Origin: Norana najaformis
Lineage: Eukaryota; Annelida; Clitellata; Crassiclitellata; Hormogastridae
Length of the DNA: 64,000 nucleotides
Reading direction: 5' to 3'
Assembly (NCBI GenBank): GCA_964023275.1
Contig: OZ029929.1
Coordinates: 3,165,844 to 3,229,843 of the forward strand
Numbering within the stretch: the stretch's first letter is position 1; each line of letters opens with the position of its first letter. Shown in pieces: positions 23,073-36,700 of this stretch. Made by a program: the position numbers and the translations under genes. Under the pieces are notes generated by a model, which saw only the letters and a list, made by a program, of their open reading frames with translations, made no database searches and was not told the origin of the DNA.

Positions 23073-24747
23073 CAGATGTGTTATCTGTATCGTAATAGCC
23101 TTAGATGCATGACCTGTAGTCTATTTAATACATTTAGAAAAGGTGATATGTAGTGCTGGTGCCAACTCACAAATAATATCATTTTGAACAAGTTGGTTGT
23201 ACCTAACATTCTAAGGAATGAGGAATTTTACCCAGTGGGGACGTTTTGGTGCGCTTGGATGCAGATGTTTTGCATGGGATAGGCTGATAAGATTTAAGTA
23301 ATTTTAAAATTTTGATTTTTGTTCTAAAGACGTGTTCACTAGTTTTATAAACATTAGAATTGTGATTTTCAAACTCAGCCTACATCTTGTAAAGCACATT
23401 TAGGGACCTTGGGCAATTCCTTAAGTCACTTTTGCATAGCTCCATTAACTGGTGGGTCATTGTGTGTTAACCAGTTTTGGAAAATGTCCCATCTCAGGTA
23501 AATTATATTTTTTGCCTGTATGTAGATAAATATATGTCATGAAGGTTTGCAAAGTTTCAGAACTTAATACCTGGTAGTTCCTGAGATATGAGGTTTACAA
23601 CATCTCAGGATTTAGCCCACTAAACTTCAACTCATAGCACCAGCTTTGCCAATGGTATTTCTCCCCACAAATTCCACTCTGTACTTTAATGAAGTGCTTG
23701 TCTTTCAAAAACAGTAATGAGCAGCAGTTGTGGATTGCAGCCAGTGACTGACTGCATCTAACTGCACATTGGCTTCTGATGCTTCTATGCCTAGTCAATA
23801 TGATAATACAGCCAAATGAGAAGTAACAATACTTGAACTCTGAAATAAAATGCTGATAATTGAATCAAATATGTCACATTAATGTTATGAGTTCACCATG
23901 CCAGAATTTACCAACAAAATTTTACTTATAGCAGCATGAAATAGATTCCTTACTACACTTGCTAGTAATTAATGAAGGAGATAAGACATGTTGATGATAT
24001 ATATAGCCAGATGAACTTCTTAGGCTTTCCTATGTTGGGTAAAGATTGAAAACCCTAGACAACTGCCTGCTTGCCTTTGCAGGTCATGGAAAGTCACTTA
24101 ATATCATGTCTGAAGTTATGGATTTAAGACTTTGAATCCAATCTGTGAAGGAAATAACTGTTGTATTTAAGCACAATTAAAATCTGAATACTCCACCTAC
24201 TTTATTATTATGGAAAAATTGCTGCAAGAGTTTGCATGAAGGCTTTTGGCTCTTCTTTATGCAGAACTAGCTATAGCATTTTGCTAAATATTTACACATG
24301 ATATATCTAAAAATATGTTAGGTAGAGCTTAGTAGCTAAGTATTTTACATTTCCTGAAACTAGATCACAAGCTGAAAAAGCTATATGGGAAGTTTCATGC
24401 TTGTATGACTGACTACTGAAATACGGTAACTGGAAACCGTGACAAAATATGCGTAATTTGCTGCAGCATTGAAAATGTGGCTTAATTTATGTTCTGTTTA
24501 GTGGTGTAACATCTGAGCTGGAAGGACTGAAAGTCTTTTCAATTTCAAAGAGGAATGGGAAAGGAGGCCTCTTTTGGTCAAGGGCCCCTTTTGCTGTGAA
24601 TTAGGTGCACCTGAGATAGGCCCATAGACCCTTAGCCAGTAGTGGTAACATTTCCTCAATGGAATCTGTGTTTTGTAAGATGAATTACCTAACTAACTAA
24701 CTTCATTGTGTCGCTTAGACGAGTTCAATAGATTCCTAGAAATTGTC

Positions 24748-24780
<33 letters not shown>

Positions 24781-27700
24781 CTAAAAGTGTTAGTTGTTGC
24801 ATGTTGTCTGATTTGTGTAGTCAAGATGTCTTCCTCTTCTATTGGGAAAATTCCCCAAATGAGTCACAGGTCATGGGATAAATATACAGGCTACAGAGCC
24901 TAGCTCCTCACACCCAGACCTGACCCACTGACCCTAGATCACTGCACTGCCTTGGGATAAGGGAATCCGATCCTGCACTCCACCTGCTGGGAAGTGGAAG
25001 TTGGTAATTTGGTCAAAATAAAGTTTGGAGCTCTTCACAGTGTCACATGATGCTTTTTTAATTTAAAGTGCAGTTTAATGTCATATTAAACACTTTTTCC
25101 AAAGACTGTTAATGTCAGCTTGGATCAGATATTGAGTAAAATCTGTAATAAACCAAGTACAAAAAGCATTTCTGCAGAGCCCTGGGACAAACAGAATCAA
25201 CAGTTTGATAAAGGCAAAGGAACCTGGTCTACAGAAATAACGTTATTATTCATTACAGTCCCAAAAGAATATAAATATCAAGGACTGAATGCATAGAATA
25301 ATAATTGCAGCACTATCTGTTAACCTAAAAGGCACAACTATACATTTTACATAATGCAGTGTAACTAAATTTTTTCAGTTTCTGTTACCATGTTATAGTA
25401 ATCCATAACTGCTGCTTGTTGCTATTTTTGAAAGACATGTAATCAATTAAAGTATTAGAGTGCAGTTTGTGGGAGAGATATACCCATTGGTAATGCTGGT
25501 GCTAGGAGATGAAGTTGAATGGGCCAAGTCTTGAGGTGCCAAAGGCATTTGCTTAGGACTAGTCAGGTGTAAGAGGTCTGGGACACATCACAAGCAAATA
25601 AAGCTGCAAATAGCTCTTTGGTAATTTTTGGCTGGTTACACTGTCTGAAGTTTCTTTGACCTGATTTCATTCTGAATTATGCACCTCTGAGTTAAGTATC
25701 TCCAGAGAGTGGATATACTAGCATTATTGGCAATGAAAGCCATGAGGTGGAAGAACATCTTTCAAGAGGTACTTTTGGATTCAGTTGAGGAACATTGGCT
25801 GTATGTCTTTCTCGTAGTGGTTGGGTAAGCAGTGCTCTGGCGTGGAACTGATCAATACCATGGGTATGATAATAAATTTTCAGAAAGCGAGAGAGAAAAA
25901 TCTCTCGGACAGTGACAACGCCAGAATTTAAAGCAGGCTGTGAAGGGTTGAAGGCAGTTGAGTGGAGAGTGCAGAAGAAGAGTAGATGAGAAATGGTGCT
26001 GCTAATGTTTCATATGCATAATTTGTATGTTTTTAAGTATGCAATTTTAAGTGAATTTCATTAAACTAGAATGATCATGATTTTCTGGCTCTGCGCTATA
26101 AGGACCAGTTCTTGTGGGCATATGGAATCAATACTGAAGGCGCAACAGTTTCTAAGCAATGGAAATTTATATATACTGGGAAAGTTGCCCTGGGATAACC
26201 CCCCTTTAAGCCTCTTTTCTTGTGCCAGCCTTCTTTAGCACTGTAAGGCAAATTCAGTTTGAACCCCTTTAATGCAAGCAAACAAAAAGTCAGCAAAGCC
26301 TAGAGTCCGGTTCAAAAGTAGTAAGTAATTAACTAAGTAGCACATTGGTTAGTATTATATCATGACTAATTATTTTAGAAGTCATCAGTTGAATAAAGGC
26401 TTTAATAAATTAGCAAATATATTATGCAACATGTCTTTCACTGTCCTAGAAGTTGTGCTATGTACGTTTGTTTTGTTAATTGTTGTTAAAGCCTCATTCA
26501 TTTCAGCATGGGACGGGTGTGACATGCCTATGGTTGAACCAAAATTTGGAAGCTTCAGCCCTTAGCAGGCTGATGCTTAATGGGCTTTGAGGAATTTCAT
26601 GCACAGTCTTGTTATCTTGTATACCCAGTGCAGTGACAGGGAAAACTGTCTCTCTGGCTGGGGTATCTGAAACCAATCCAGTACAGTCATATCTGATCCA
26701 GCGAGGAGGAAGTTCCACGTCCCCGTACAAGTCGTTAGAATGAAAAACTAGTTACAGCAACGTGTTAACAAGTATTGCTGTAATTGACAGCCTTGGAGAA
26801 CATGCGATGAGTTGCTAAGAATACTGCTGTGCATTTTATTGTGTGTAACAGATCATCCATCAGTCAAAGACCATTGAATTTTCTTAATAATTCTTTTCCA
26901 GCTTAGCTTATGATCAGCCTGTTTGCTTGCATGGTGCTGTTGAATATGCTGCTTAATGAGGTCCCTGTTTTGATTTTCTATAACATGGCAAAATATGTAG
27001 TGCTTGATTAAAAACTGGCAGATTATATTTATTATCAGCTTGTTATTTAAGCTAAGCTTAGCTTTTATCTCAAGAGAATCTAATATAAGCTGGCTTAAAC
27101 TAATTCCGTATGCTTAGTCTAATAAACGTTAAGATGCAGATCGTTAAGATGCATCTGCACCTTGTTTCTGCCATCACAATAATGATTACAGATGGGTCAT
27201 TCCATGTCAGGTGAATGAAAAAAGACAATTTTTCACCCAAAATCCTCAGATCTGTCTCATTTTTTTCACAAATCTTACTAAATTATGGCAAAATGTGACA
27301 TATTTACCTAATGATTGTGTTCTTTGACCTGTTTTGAAGTTGATGAAAACTTGGCGATTGGCAAAGTTCACAATGCCTGAAAAGCTGTAATTTTAGAATT
27401 ATTGGTGTAGAAGGCTGAGATTTTTTACTTACTTAGTTTCTGAAGAAGTTTTTCTAGAAAAAAGTTAAAAGGTAAGAATGGGAATGGTGAAGATATTCAA
27501 ACGCTGATGAAATTCATCAGGTGTGCGTGGTTTCTTGCATTTTCAATGCCAGGATGGCCAAAGCAGGGCACTGGTATTGTATTGTATTTGATAACTTATA
27601 TAGCGCTTCTTGCAGAACAAACTACTCAGAGGCACTTCCAGCATGAGAGCCTCTGGGAAGTAAGAACGTCTTTAAACAACGAGCTGACTGAGCTCTGTCA

Positions 27701-30700
27701 CCAACAGTGACCCTTGCGCAGAGCGATAGTGGAAGTTCATTCCATATGTATATGGCTACCACAAATGTAAATGTTTATAAAAAATAACATCGTTGTAATT
27801 TAGTGTATTAATAAGTTAGCAATAATAAGTTCATTAAATCAGATGCACACCTGATAAATTTCATTACTGCGTTCAGTATGCATTTTAATAATACACACAC
27901 ACACACCTTAGTTTGAATGCGATAAAAATTACATATTTTCACCATCTGTTGACAGAATGCGTTCACACGTCAGCAAAATTGGTGTTGAGCGATGTTTACT
28001 ATATCTTATCTTTTTCTAACACAGCCAACACTAAAGCTATTGCTTTCTGTTGCATTATGCAAAGCAGCAACAGAAACTGGTTATAAACAAAGCATTTCAG
28101 CCTTTTATCCTCTTTAATTCTGAAGTTACAGCTATTCAAATGTCATTAACCATTCAGTTTCATCGACCTCCACATTTTCGTCAATAAAAAATTGTACTTC
28201 TGACAAATAGGAAGACCAGCTGATTAAGTGTTCACTCTTCTCTGTGTTTTAATGGGAGGAGCTATTTGGGAAAAGCTGTTACAAAAATCTGAGATTATGT
28301 GTTGTATGCTATATTGGCCTGGTTGTTTTGATTTGGCTTGACCCAAATGCAATTGAAAATTGATTTTAAGTGTGTCATGTTTAACAGTGATGATGACATT
28401 GACCACTGAGTGTGTTGCAGATGGGATGATGGGATTTAGGATCATAATTGGGGGATAAGGAGTAGGAGAAAGGCATTTTGATTCATGGTTTACTTTATGC
28501 AATTATAAAGCACTATTTTTTGGATCTACTAATTCCCTGAATTGAATTTAAATTGAGCAGTCATTTGGCTGAATCACTGACCACACAGGAGTAATTCTGT
28601 CTCTTTCCTTTGGTTTGCTTGGCTCAGTTTCATGCGGTGAACAGAGATTAAAACTCTAGTAGGAGAAGTGAAAAGTAAATGCATTAGAGCTCAGTCGCAT
28701 TGCAGGGCTTGGTGTTGTATAATTATTATGTAGGGGTGTAAACGTTGTTATCCTGTTTGGTGAACCTATCAGATATCAGACATGATGTCCTTAAGATATG
28801 AAGGTGAGAGTACTTTTCACGTGGAGTTATGTTTTTTATTTAAGAGTGAAGTTTGGTGTCACTCTTGCGGATTCTCTGAAAGACGACACTGTGCCTGATC
28901 CACTTGTGGTCTGTAAAAACATTTGTCTTCATCATCGTAATTACCAGCCAATGCATCTTTGAATCATTCTTTTGTCATTGTTCAGATATACAGTATGATT
29001 TTCACATATATGGCCCAGATTAGAAACTACAGTTGTAAGACACCTTAGAGTTGGAAGTTTTCGAGAGAGACTAATTATAAACAGAACAGTTGATCTTGTC
29101 AGCTGAAGAAGGAGAAGGAGGTGATTAAATATCCAGTGAAGGAAACCCTTTTTGAATTCCTTTTCTTCTTCTTTAGCCTTCTGTCCTCAAGCAGGTCCAG
29201 GAATCCAATGATGCCATTCTTCTTGGTTATTCTTCTGCTGGTTTCATCATTCTGGGAATAAAGTGAAGAGGTGGTCGTGCGATGCCTTTCTCCCAGTGTT
29301 TTTCGCTAGACATTATCTCATGTGTCAGTGACCTCCATCATCCATCCTTCTGGGCCATTATGCACACCAGCAAGAACTTGGCCGTTCACCAGACATTTTG
29401 TTTCGACAGAAGGACCATGTATAGTGGTGTGGTGTGCATTTGGACATCAGAGGGTTTGCAAGGCATTTGCTGTCCCATTCCCCTCCAGAATCCCTTTTAT
29501 GTAGAGAGGTCTGCACAATTTAGTAACGAGAATTTAACTAGTAAAAATGACAGCACTGTGTCATGCAGACTGCAAGCTCTTCCCTTTACTGCAAACAGTT
29601 GCTAAGCTGCATCATAAAATGCATTATAGTCACTAATAAATGCAGCCAAATACCCATCAAGTAAGCCGTCTGTCTTAAGAAGAGAAATGCAGTGATTGTG
29701 TCCGTTGTCTGATTCCGTGGATGCTGCTGCCTTTGTTAGGAAATGCTTGTGTACTTGGCACGTGAAGGAGTCACCACAAATGACCTGTTTAGGCGCCCAG
29801 GAAATTCAACAGATCTGAAGGTTATCATGAAGCGCCTGTCTGAAGGAAGGGAGATCCAACTCAACAACTACAACTTCTACACACTGGCATCAGTTGTCAA
29901 GGTGAGACTATGTTCACTTTGCATCTAATTGTTGCCATGCTAAACTATGTAAGTAAATAAAGAGGAAAGTTATTGTTGAGTAGGTAGGATGCTTGAGAAA
30001 GACGCAGGTGTATTTGTTTTGTCTCTTGATGTTCAAATCTTATGTCTTGTATAGCAGTGTGATGTGTTGATGTTTTAGAAATTTTTGCTCAAAATTCCAG
30101 GAGGTATTTTTGGACCAGATATTGAGTATCAGCTCCTGCAAGTTCTTCAACTAGATAATCGAATGCAACAGCACAATGCCATACACAGGTATACACAAAC
30201 AAAACACTCACATATTTGCACATGCATCTCTAATAATTAATGTAGTTACAGTTTTGGGTGTTCTTTTTTGTGGTGCTATGAAAAATAGTGACCACTTAGA
30301 TGACTAGTCATAAATTTGGTATGTTTACCGTATAGAATCTCTTAGGTACGTCTTGAGACTGAGATGTCGAGACTGAGACTACACGTCTGGCCACACAATA
30401 CATGAGCAGTATCCAGTCACTGAATGATGGACAGCCTTTAGTTGACAGATGTAGCAGACATTGATTATGTGACCAATTTGTGGGGTTACCTACAGCTGAC
30501 TGAAGACCAAGATTCCAAGGTTATGTATACAAGTTGTACACAAGATCATCAGATATCAGCAAGAGGCTGATGGGTAGTCTTTGAGGTGGTATTTTGAGGT
30601 AAGCCTTATTATTCAGGATCTTGGAAATAAAATTGAAAATAGAGAAGGGGCAGTAGTTTAATTAATCAGCAGGAGGGAGAGAGCTTTTTAAGAAGAGGGC

Positions 30701-33700
30701 AAACTATGGCATGAGAGAAACTGCAATGGAAACAGCCTTCAGCAGGAGAGAGGTTGTGATTACTGGGCCCAAGACTTAGAAGCACTCCTTTAAAAGGGAG
30801 GTAGGATGAGGTCCAAAGGCACATTGTTCATCAGGGTTTGAGAAACTGAGATTACAAATCTCAGTCAAGGCTGTTGGTTGGAGTAAACTGAGAACTGGTG
30901 GAGGAGATTTAGGGTATGAATGGCTTTGCGATGATCTACGCTGGAAAAGTTGAGCATGTTGAGAGTGAAGGGGGAGTTATATCGGAAAGGAAATGCTGTT
31001 GTTATCAGGATGTGGCCATGTTTCATAAACTGCCAGAAGGTGAAGTTGTTGCTCAACAAGGTAATTTGTTTTAGTAGGAGCTTTGAATGACTAGAGGCAT
31101 GCTGAGGTGACAGAAGTTTAATGTGTTTGGCAGTGATGGACCAGGGTTAAGTTCAACATCACAAGCAAGAAGTATGAGGAGTACGAGATGTATTGATATT
31201 CCAGTGAGTTTTTATATGGCAAACAAGATGTTTTACCAGGCCAGACAGTCCAGTCTTGGAAGATGATCAGTTTGGTACAGAACAGCAAACAGGAAGAGAG
31301 AATACCTTGGAAGGCAAAAGCATCACTAGAAATTTTGAAAAGTTGAAAAGAGAACAGCGCAACCACGGCTGACTAACATGAGATTCTAAGACTAAAAAAG
31401 GAGGCAGGCATGATAGTTGGTAGGAGGAATAGGATAGTTTTTGAAGAGGTTGGCAATGAAACACAAATGACCAGAAAACGAAATTCCACAGTGAGCTTTA
31501 GGAGGAAGAAGACAAGACGTACACAGGAAACACCGAGGACTTCAGCTGGTAGGAATGTCACAGCACAAGAAAACTAAAAGAGCACCAGTCCTGCTAGTTT
31601 TGGACTAAAAATTTTAAGTTACAATCCTAGAGAATTGGGGGAGGCTCACTAGGTGAATACACCAGCTGACTGTGTAGACAAAGTGTACACTGAATTAGGG
31701 CCAAACTTCATAAATCCAAGTACAGGTGTAAAAGGAAACTTATCCGTCAGCACACAAAACGATTAAATAAATGTCGTAAATTTAAGTGACAAAATCGAAT
31801 GTTCATATGTTAAATACAGCGAATTAGTGAAAGACATGTCCAAAAATACATACATATGTAACACTAAGAGACATCTGCCATAGATTGATTCTGAATAAGT
31901 ACTTGCATTTTTCAGATGTATCAAGGTGAAGGTTTGTGATGCTATCTTAGTATATGTTGGAATAACACTATTGTTATTTTTCTTTGTGTTTTCTCTATAC
32001 TAGCATCATTTCCAATTTGTCACCTCCAGTCCAGAAATTAACGGCCCTTCTTTTTGGGACGTGGTTTCGTATCGTCAACCATTCCGAGTTTAACACGATG
32101 TCATCGGAGTCTGTGGCCAAGAGTGTTGCTGGGAGCCTCTTTCACACTTGTGCTGAGGACCCTGTAAAGGTCGACCATGCCGTTCATATCCTTCAGATTC
32201 TTATCGATGATTTTGGAGTTGGAAAGATGTTTGGACGCAAGAACATCCAGTACTTTACGGAAACGACACGTACAGGAATAAATGTCCGCGAGAAATACCG
32301 ATACGAGCTCAGTCTCCCAGCAGAGAAGTCACTGACTGAATGTAAGCTTTCTGGTGTGTGTAGCAGAGGCACCTGTGTTGCTCTGTGAACCCATGTGTGT
32401 GAGTCTGCATTCAGAAGATTTCTTCTAGTGTCTGTTATTCATCACTTTTACTCTTCAGAATAATCATTCACAGATATTGTCAGTTTAATTCATTTGCCAT
32501 GTTTTTCTGTGTTTGCCTTTTAATAAACACCTGAATTTGTTATCTTTCATTTTTCTACTTTTCTTCAGTTTTCTCAGAGATTTTTTCTTCATTTTTGGTT
32601 TCCTGTTATGTTATGTGTTATAAGTTTTGTTGTTTTGCACGTGCAGCCATTACTTCGTTTTTTGTTTCTACTGACTGTTTTTGTTGCTTTAGTGGCAGAT
32701 TATATTCCTTTGTTTGTTCATATTGTGGATCATGATATCATCTGCCACGGTTTGGATCCAGCTATTCACGGTATGTTGCACGCTTTGGTTTTATCTGAAA
32801 GTGGGTGTGGAGAGGACTTAATTCCTCTGAGCTGATTTTCTGTTTTCTTTTTGTATGTAAATCTAATCTAATCTGAGGACTTCTATGTCACTGTTATTGT
32901 AATGAACTGGGCATCAGTCAGTCGTTTGCTTTGAAATGAAACTGCAGTCTAACCAGATGCAGTCCAAGATGACAGCGAAGGGCAGAAGGCAGGCTACAGC
33001 TACTGAGCAAGATGAGTGTGGATTTGGGTCGGTTGGTATGGAAATGCAGAAAATGGGGAAGAAGAGTGGTCTCCTCTGTTGTGGCTTGTTGGAAATCTGC
33101 AATAACAAACAACTAAGCAGACAAACATTTTGTGAGACATGAAGTTACACTCATTTCAAACATAAGTAGAACTAGATCCTGTTGACATGTTTTATCAGGT
33201 CCCCCTTAAAATTTTCTTACTACGATATGGTCCAGGAACTCTGAACATTGTGCCAACTAGAAACCTTGAATGGGAATCCATAGGTTGGCTCTACGTGCAA
33301 GCAGGAGCCCGCCACTGGTGGCTTCTAGTTATCTGAGCATTCTTTCTTTATTGATGAACTTTTTGCTGTAAATGAACTTTTAACATTGTTTAAACTAGTG
33401 TACAGAAGCCATTGATTGCTGAAGTTGCAATATAAAAAATTTTTATTACAAATATTATTACAAAATTCTTAGGGGCCTAACAGCAGACACTATGGTGTGG
33501 CTAAAACACAATCAGTGTGGTTCGGTTAAGATGAAAGAGAAGGGGTACCAGAGTAAACATTTCGTCTTAACCGAATTTCATATTAACCATAAGGCAATAG
33601 CCAGAAACACGTTATGACTGCATGACTTACCATGCAACAGCAATTGACGCATAAACATATGCACTTGTTTATGCATCACACGTATGTGATTACGGCAGGC

Positions 33701-36700
33701 TGCTAACTCGCATTAATATTACACAGTTAATTTTATCCAGTTAAGTTTATTTGTCAGCAAGGATTTTAAGTACTAGTAGAATAAACATAATATTACTTGT
33801 AACAGGCCATACTTTTTGACTGGTTCAAATTTGCTTCACTCAAATGCAGATGTTATTTTGTCTCAATTTTTTAAATGGTCGACAGATTTAAATTTGGAAT
33901 ACCAAACATTTTACAAATTTCTGTCTTCGACTGATTATTTGAATCAACAGCTTCAAGCAGCTGCAGTTTAACAGTCAGAGACACGGCATTCTTCCTACGA
34001 ACTTTAGCGGCCTTTTGGAATGTTGTTTCTTTACTACAACTAAGATATACATTAGCAAAGGAGAGTCACAACTCTTAAACAACAATTCTATATCAACAGA
34101 TATATAGTCATTGTTGTCTTTCACTGATTCGCTGTATTTAACGTATAAACATTTGAATTTGTCACTTAAATTTATGACATTTATTTAATTGTTTTGTGTG
34201 CTGACAGATAAGTTTTCTTTTACACCTGTACTCAGATTTATTAAGTTTGGCCCTAATTCGGTGTACACTTTGTTTAACGAAAACTGTCGGAAACAGATAC
34301 TTGGGTTGACTTTTGACTTTGTAAAGCACCCTAAAAATAGCATACTACTTACGATGCTATATGAATTGTCATCATTACAGCAGTCAACATTGGTACGAAT
34401 TTATATATACAGTCCATGACACTACTAGTCTGTTTTGCGATGACCATGCTCTGATTCACTTGCAGTTTTCTCTGAATAATCTGATCTTCCGGTTGCTCTC
34501 GTTTCGTTGCCACATGATACAAGCTCCAATTTACCCACGAATGAAATGGCCACATTACTGTAGACAGCTGTTATGGTAATTATGATATCTGTAGTCTCAT
34601 GCACCAATGCGTTGTGATGCGCCTGAAGCTGTGGTCAGTGAGTTTCTTACCATCAATTACAGTATGAACATGTACAATATCTCATTCCTCGAGTGGTGAC
34701 ATTCCCTTACTGCAAGCTGCCGCTGCTGTGTTATCAGTCGAAATTTCATCTTATCAGTAGGACTTTGCATTGGATTAAATTCACGGGACCGAAAATCAAG
34801 TTCATAATAACCAATCTTCTCGTCTTATCAGTTTCATCTTAAGAGAATATTATAATTTAACGTAAAAATGCATTGATGTCGAAAAGGACCAAGTTTTCAT
34901 TTCGTCTTAAGCGATATTTTGTCCTATCCATTTTTGTGATTTGCACTGTACACGTATAGATATTGACTGTCCAGTGTTAAACCACATTCACTGTTGCCTG
35001 CAGCCAGACCCTTTTGTCTATTCACAATAAAAGGCCATATTACTGTCTGGCTGTAGGTTACAGTCGCTGTGGCCCATAGCAGTTTATCTGGTTTGCTGAA
35101 TCATGCAGCAGGTGCTACCATTATCCCTAAGTCATTTTTCCAAAGTTGGAAGAAGGGATAACTAATGGCAAAATGTTATGATGACAAAATTAATGACTTC
35201 AGTTGATAGCTTTGCAAGTGGTTGTGATTTGAGAGTCTAATGATTGCAGTAACAAATGGCAGTGTTTTGGGAGGGGATACCACCTCAGTATCTGAATTCA
35301 GATAGATGTTTTAGGCACTGTAATTCAAGAGTCAAAGTGTCCGTTGATTGATTGCAGTGTTTACTGATTTGAGTATTGAGCAATGAGCAGAGATAGATCT
35401 GCTTATTTAAGTGAAACAACTGACGCACTGTATGTGATTTTGTCCGGGACCAGGCAGACACTTACTGATCTGTGTGAAAGAAATATTTTCTTGTCCTCAA
35501 ACAGTTGATGTGAAGGGCCTTCGGAGGAAGGAAGCTGTTTAGTTTAGTTGACTGATTAGAGAATTTCATTTGCAGCCATAACAGAGGACGAGTTCTATTC
35601 CTTGTCACATCCTGTCATCAGCTCAAAGCCGTCATCACCTGAAAGCAGTACTGTGGAGGCTGACCTTCGACCTTCCGCTTCATCACCTCCGTCTCCTAAG
35701 TCACTGCAGCCAAACATCACTTATGCTGAGACAGATCCCAACTACAATCCACACAAGAAACTGACTCATGTCTCTTCTCTCTCAGCTCCAGAGGTTAATC
35801 AGGTAAATGAGAGTTGAATAAAAGAACGCGTTATCATAAATAAACTGATATTTATGCACAGGCTACTACAAGCACACTCAGGCACAAATTTACACAATTT
35901 GTCAGCCAGGTGCTGTTCTGATTGTCGTAGCTCAATGTTTATCAGACTAACTTTTCTGGCCTTCAAAAATTAGCCTCTTTTTTTATTATGCTGTAGTTGA
36001 ACATTATTACTACACTGAATAAGATATAGGAATGTAATTGTAATTTGGAACTTCTGTATAGCACCTTTGTCTAATGCACAAGGCATTAACCTATGGCACA
36101 TCAAAATCAAGCCACAGTCAGGGCACTGAAACAGAGAGGCAGCCTATGTCTCCATATGAAAAAGGTAAGTCTTAAGTGGAGAACAAAACGACACAAGCGA
36201 CCGAGCAGAATGAACAGAGATGCAGGAAGAGAGTTACAGAATCTCTGCCTGGCAACCAAAAGAGCTCATCCACGAAGAACACACTCAGAGATATAGAATC
36301 AGATGGCCTGGTTGAATGATGATAAGTCTGGGGAATGAAGACGGATTTTAAGTGGTTGGCCAGATTTTAATGTTTTATAAGCTATAAGCACCAGTTTGAA
36401 GTAAATCCTCTGCCGAAGAGGAAACCAGTGCAAAGATTTAAGCACGGGGATTATATGAACATATTTTTGACATATTAGTTAACGCTGTACCCAAGGAGTT
36501 GAAACTCTTTCTGCGTGTGTTACTCTGTGAGACCAACAAGAAGTGAGTTACAGTAGTTAGTGTGACTGGAGACCAACATGTTACCTAAAGATATCCTTAA
36601 AGACATGGGAACATAATACCTCATTCTGCATGTGTCACAAATCTGCAGGTATTACAACATGCATATGGTAAAATAAGAAACAATGCCCATGTTGCAAGCG

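Larger units (their letters stand above)
19045..28844 (+). other. Intron 1 of the RhoGAP gene (9.8 kb)
   Basis: No host exon was recognised inside it. It holds weak LINE remains (19305-19517, 21120-21620, 27565-27740), a 68-bp tandem duplication, and AC and TTA microsatellites. At 20320-20900 is a purine-rich stretch with open frames that I cannot classify. At 23440-23600 and 27190-27470 are old AT-rich sequences; phrases like GTTCCTGAGATATGAGG and GGGTCATTCCATGTCA there look like non-autonomous DNA-transposon remains. That last reading is only a resemblance. Confidence 0.5.

Noticed and set aside
26362..26565. ORF with a hydrophobic segment as a RhoGAP-gene exon
   Set aside because: Exons 1 and 2 already join in phase, and the segment lacks matching splice sites or RhoGAP features.
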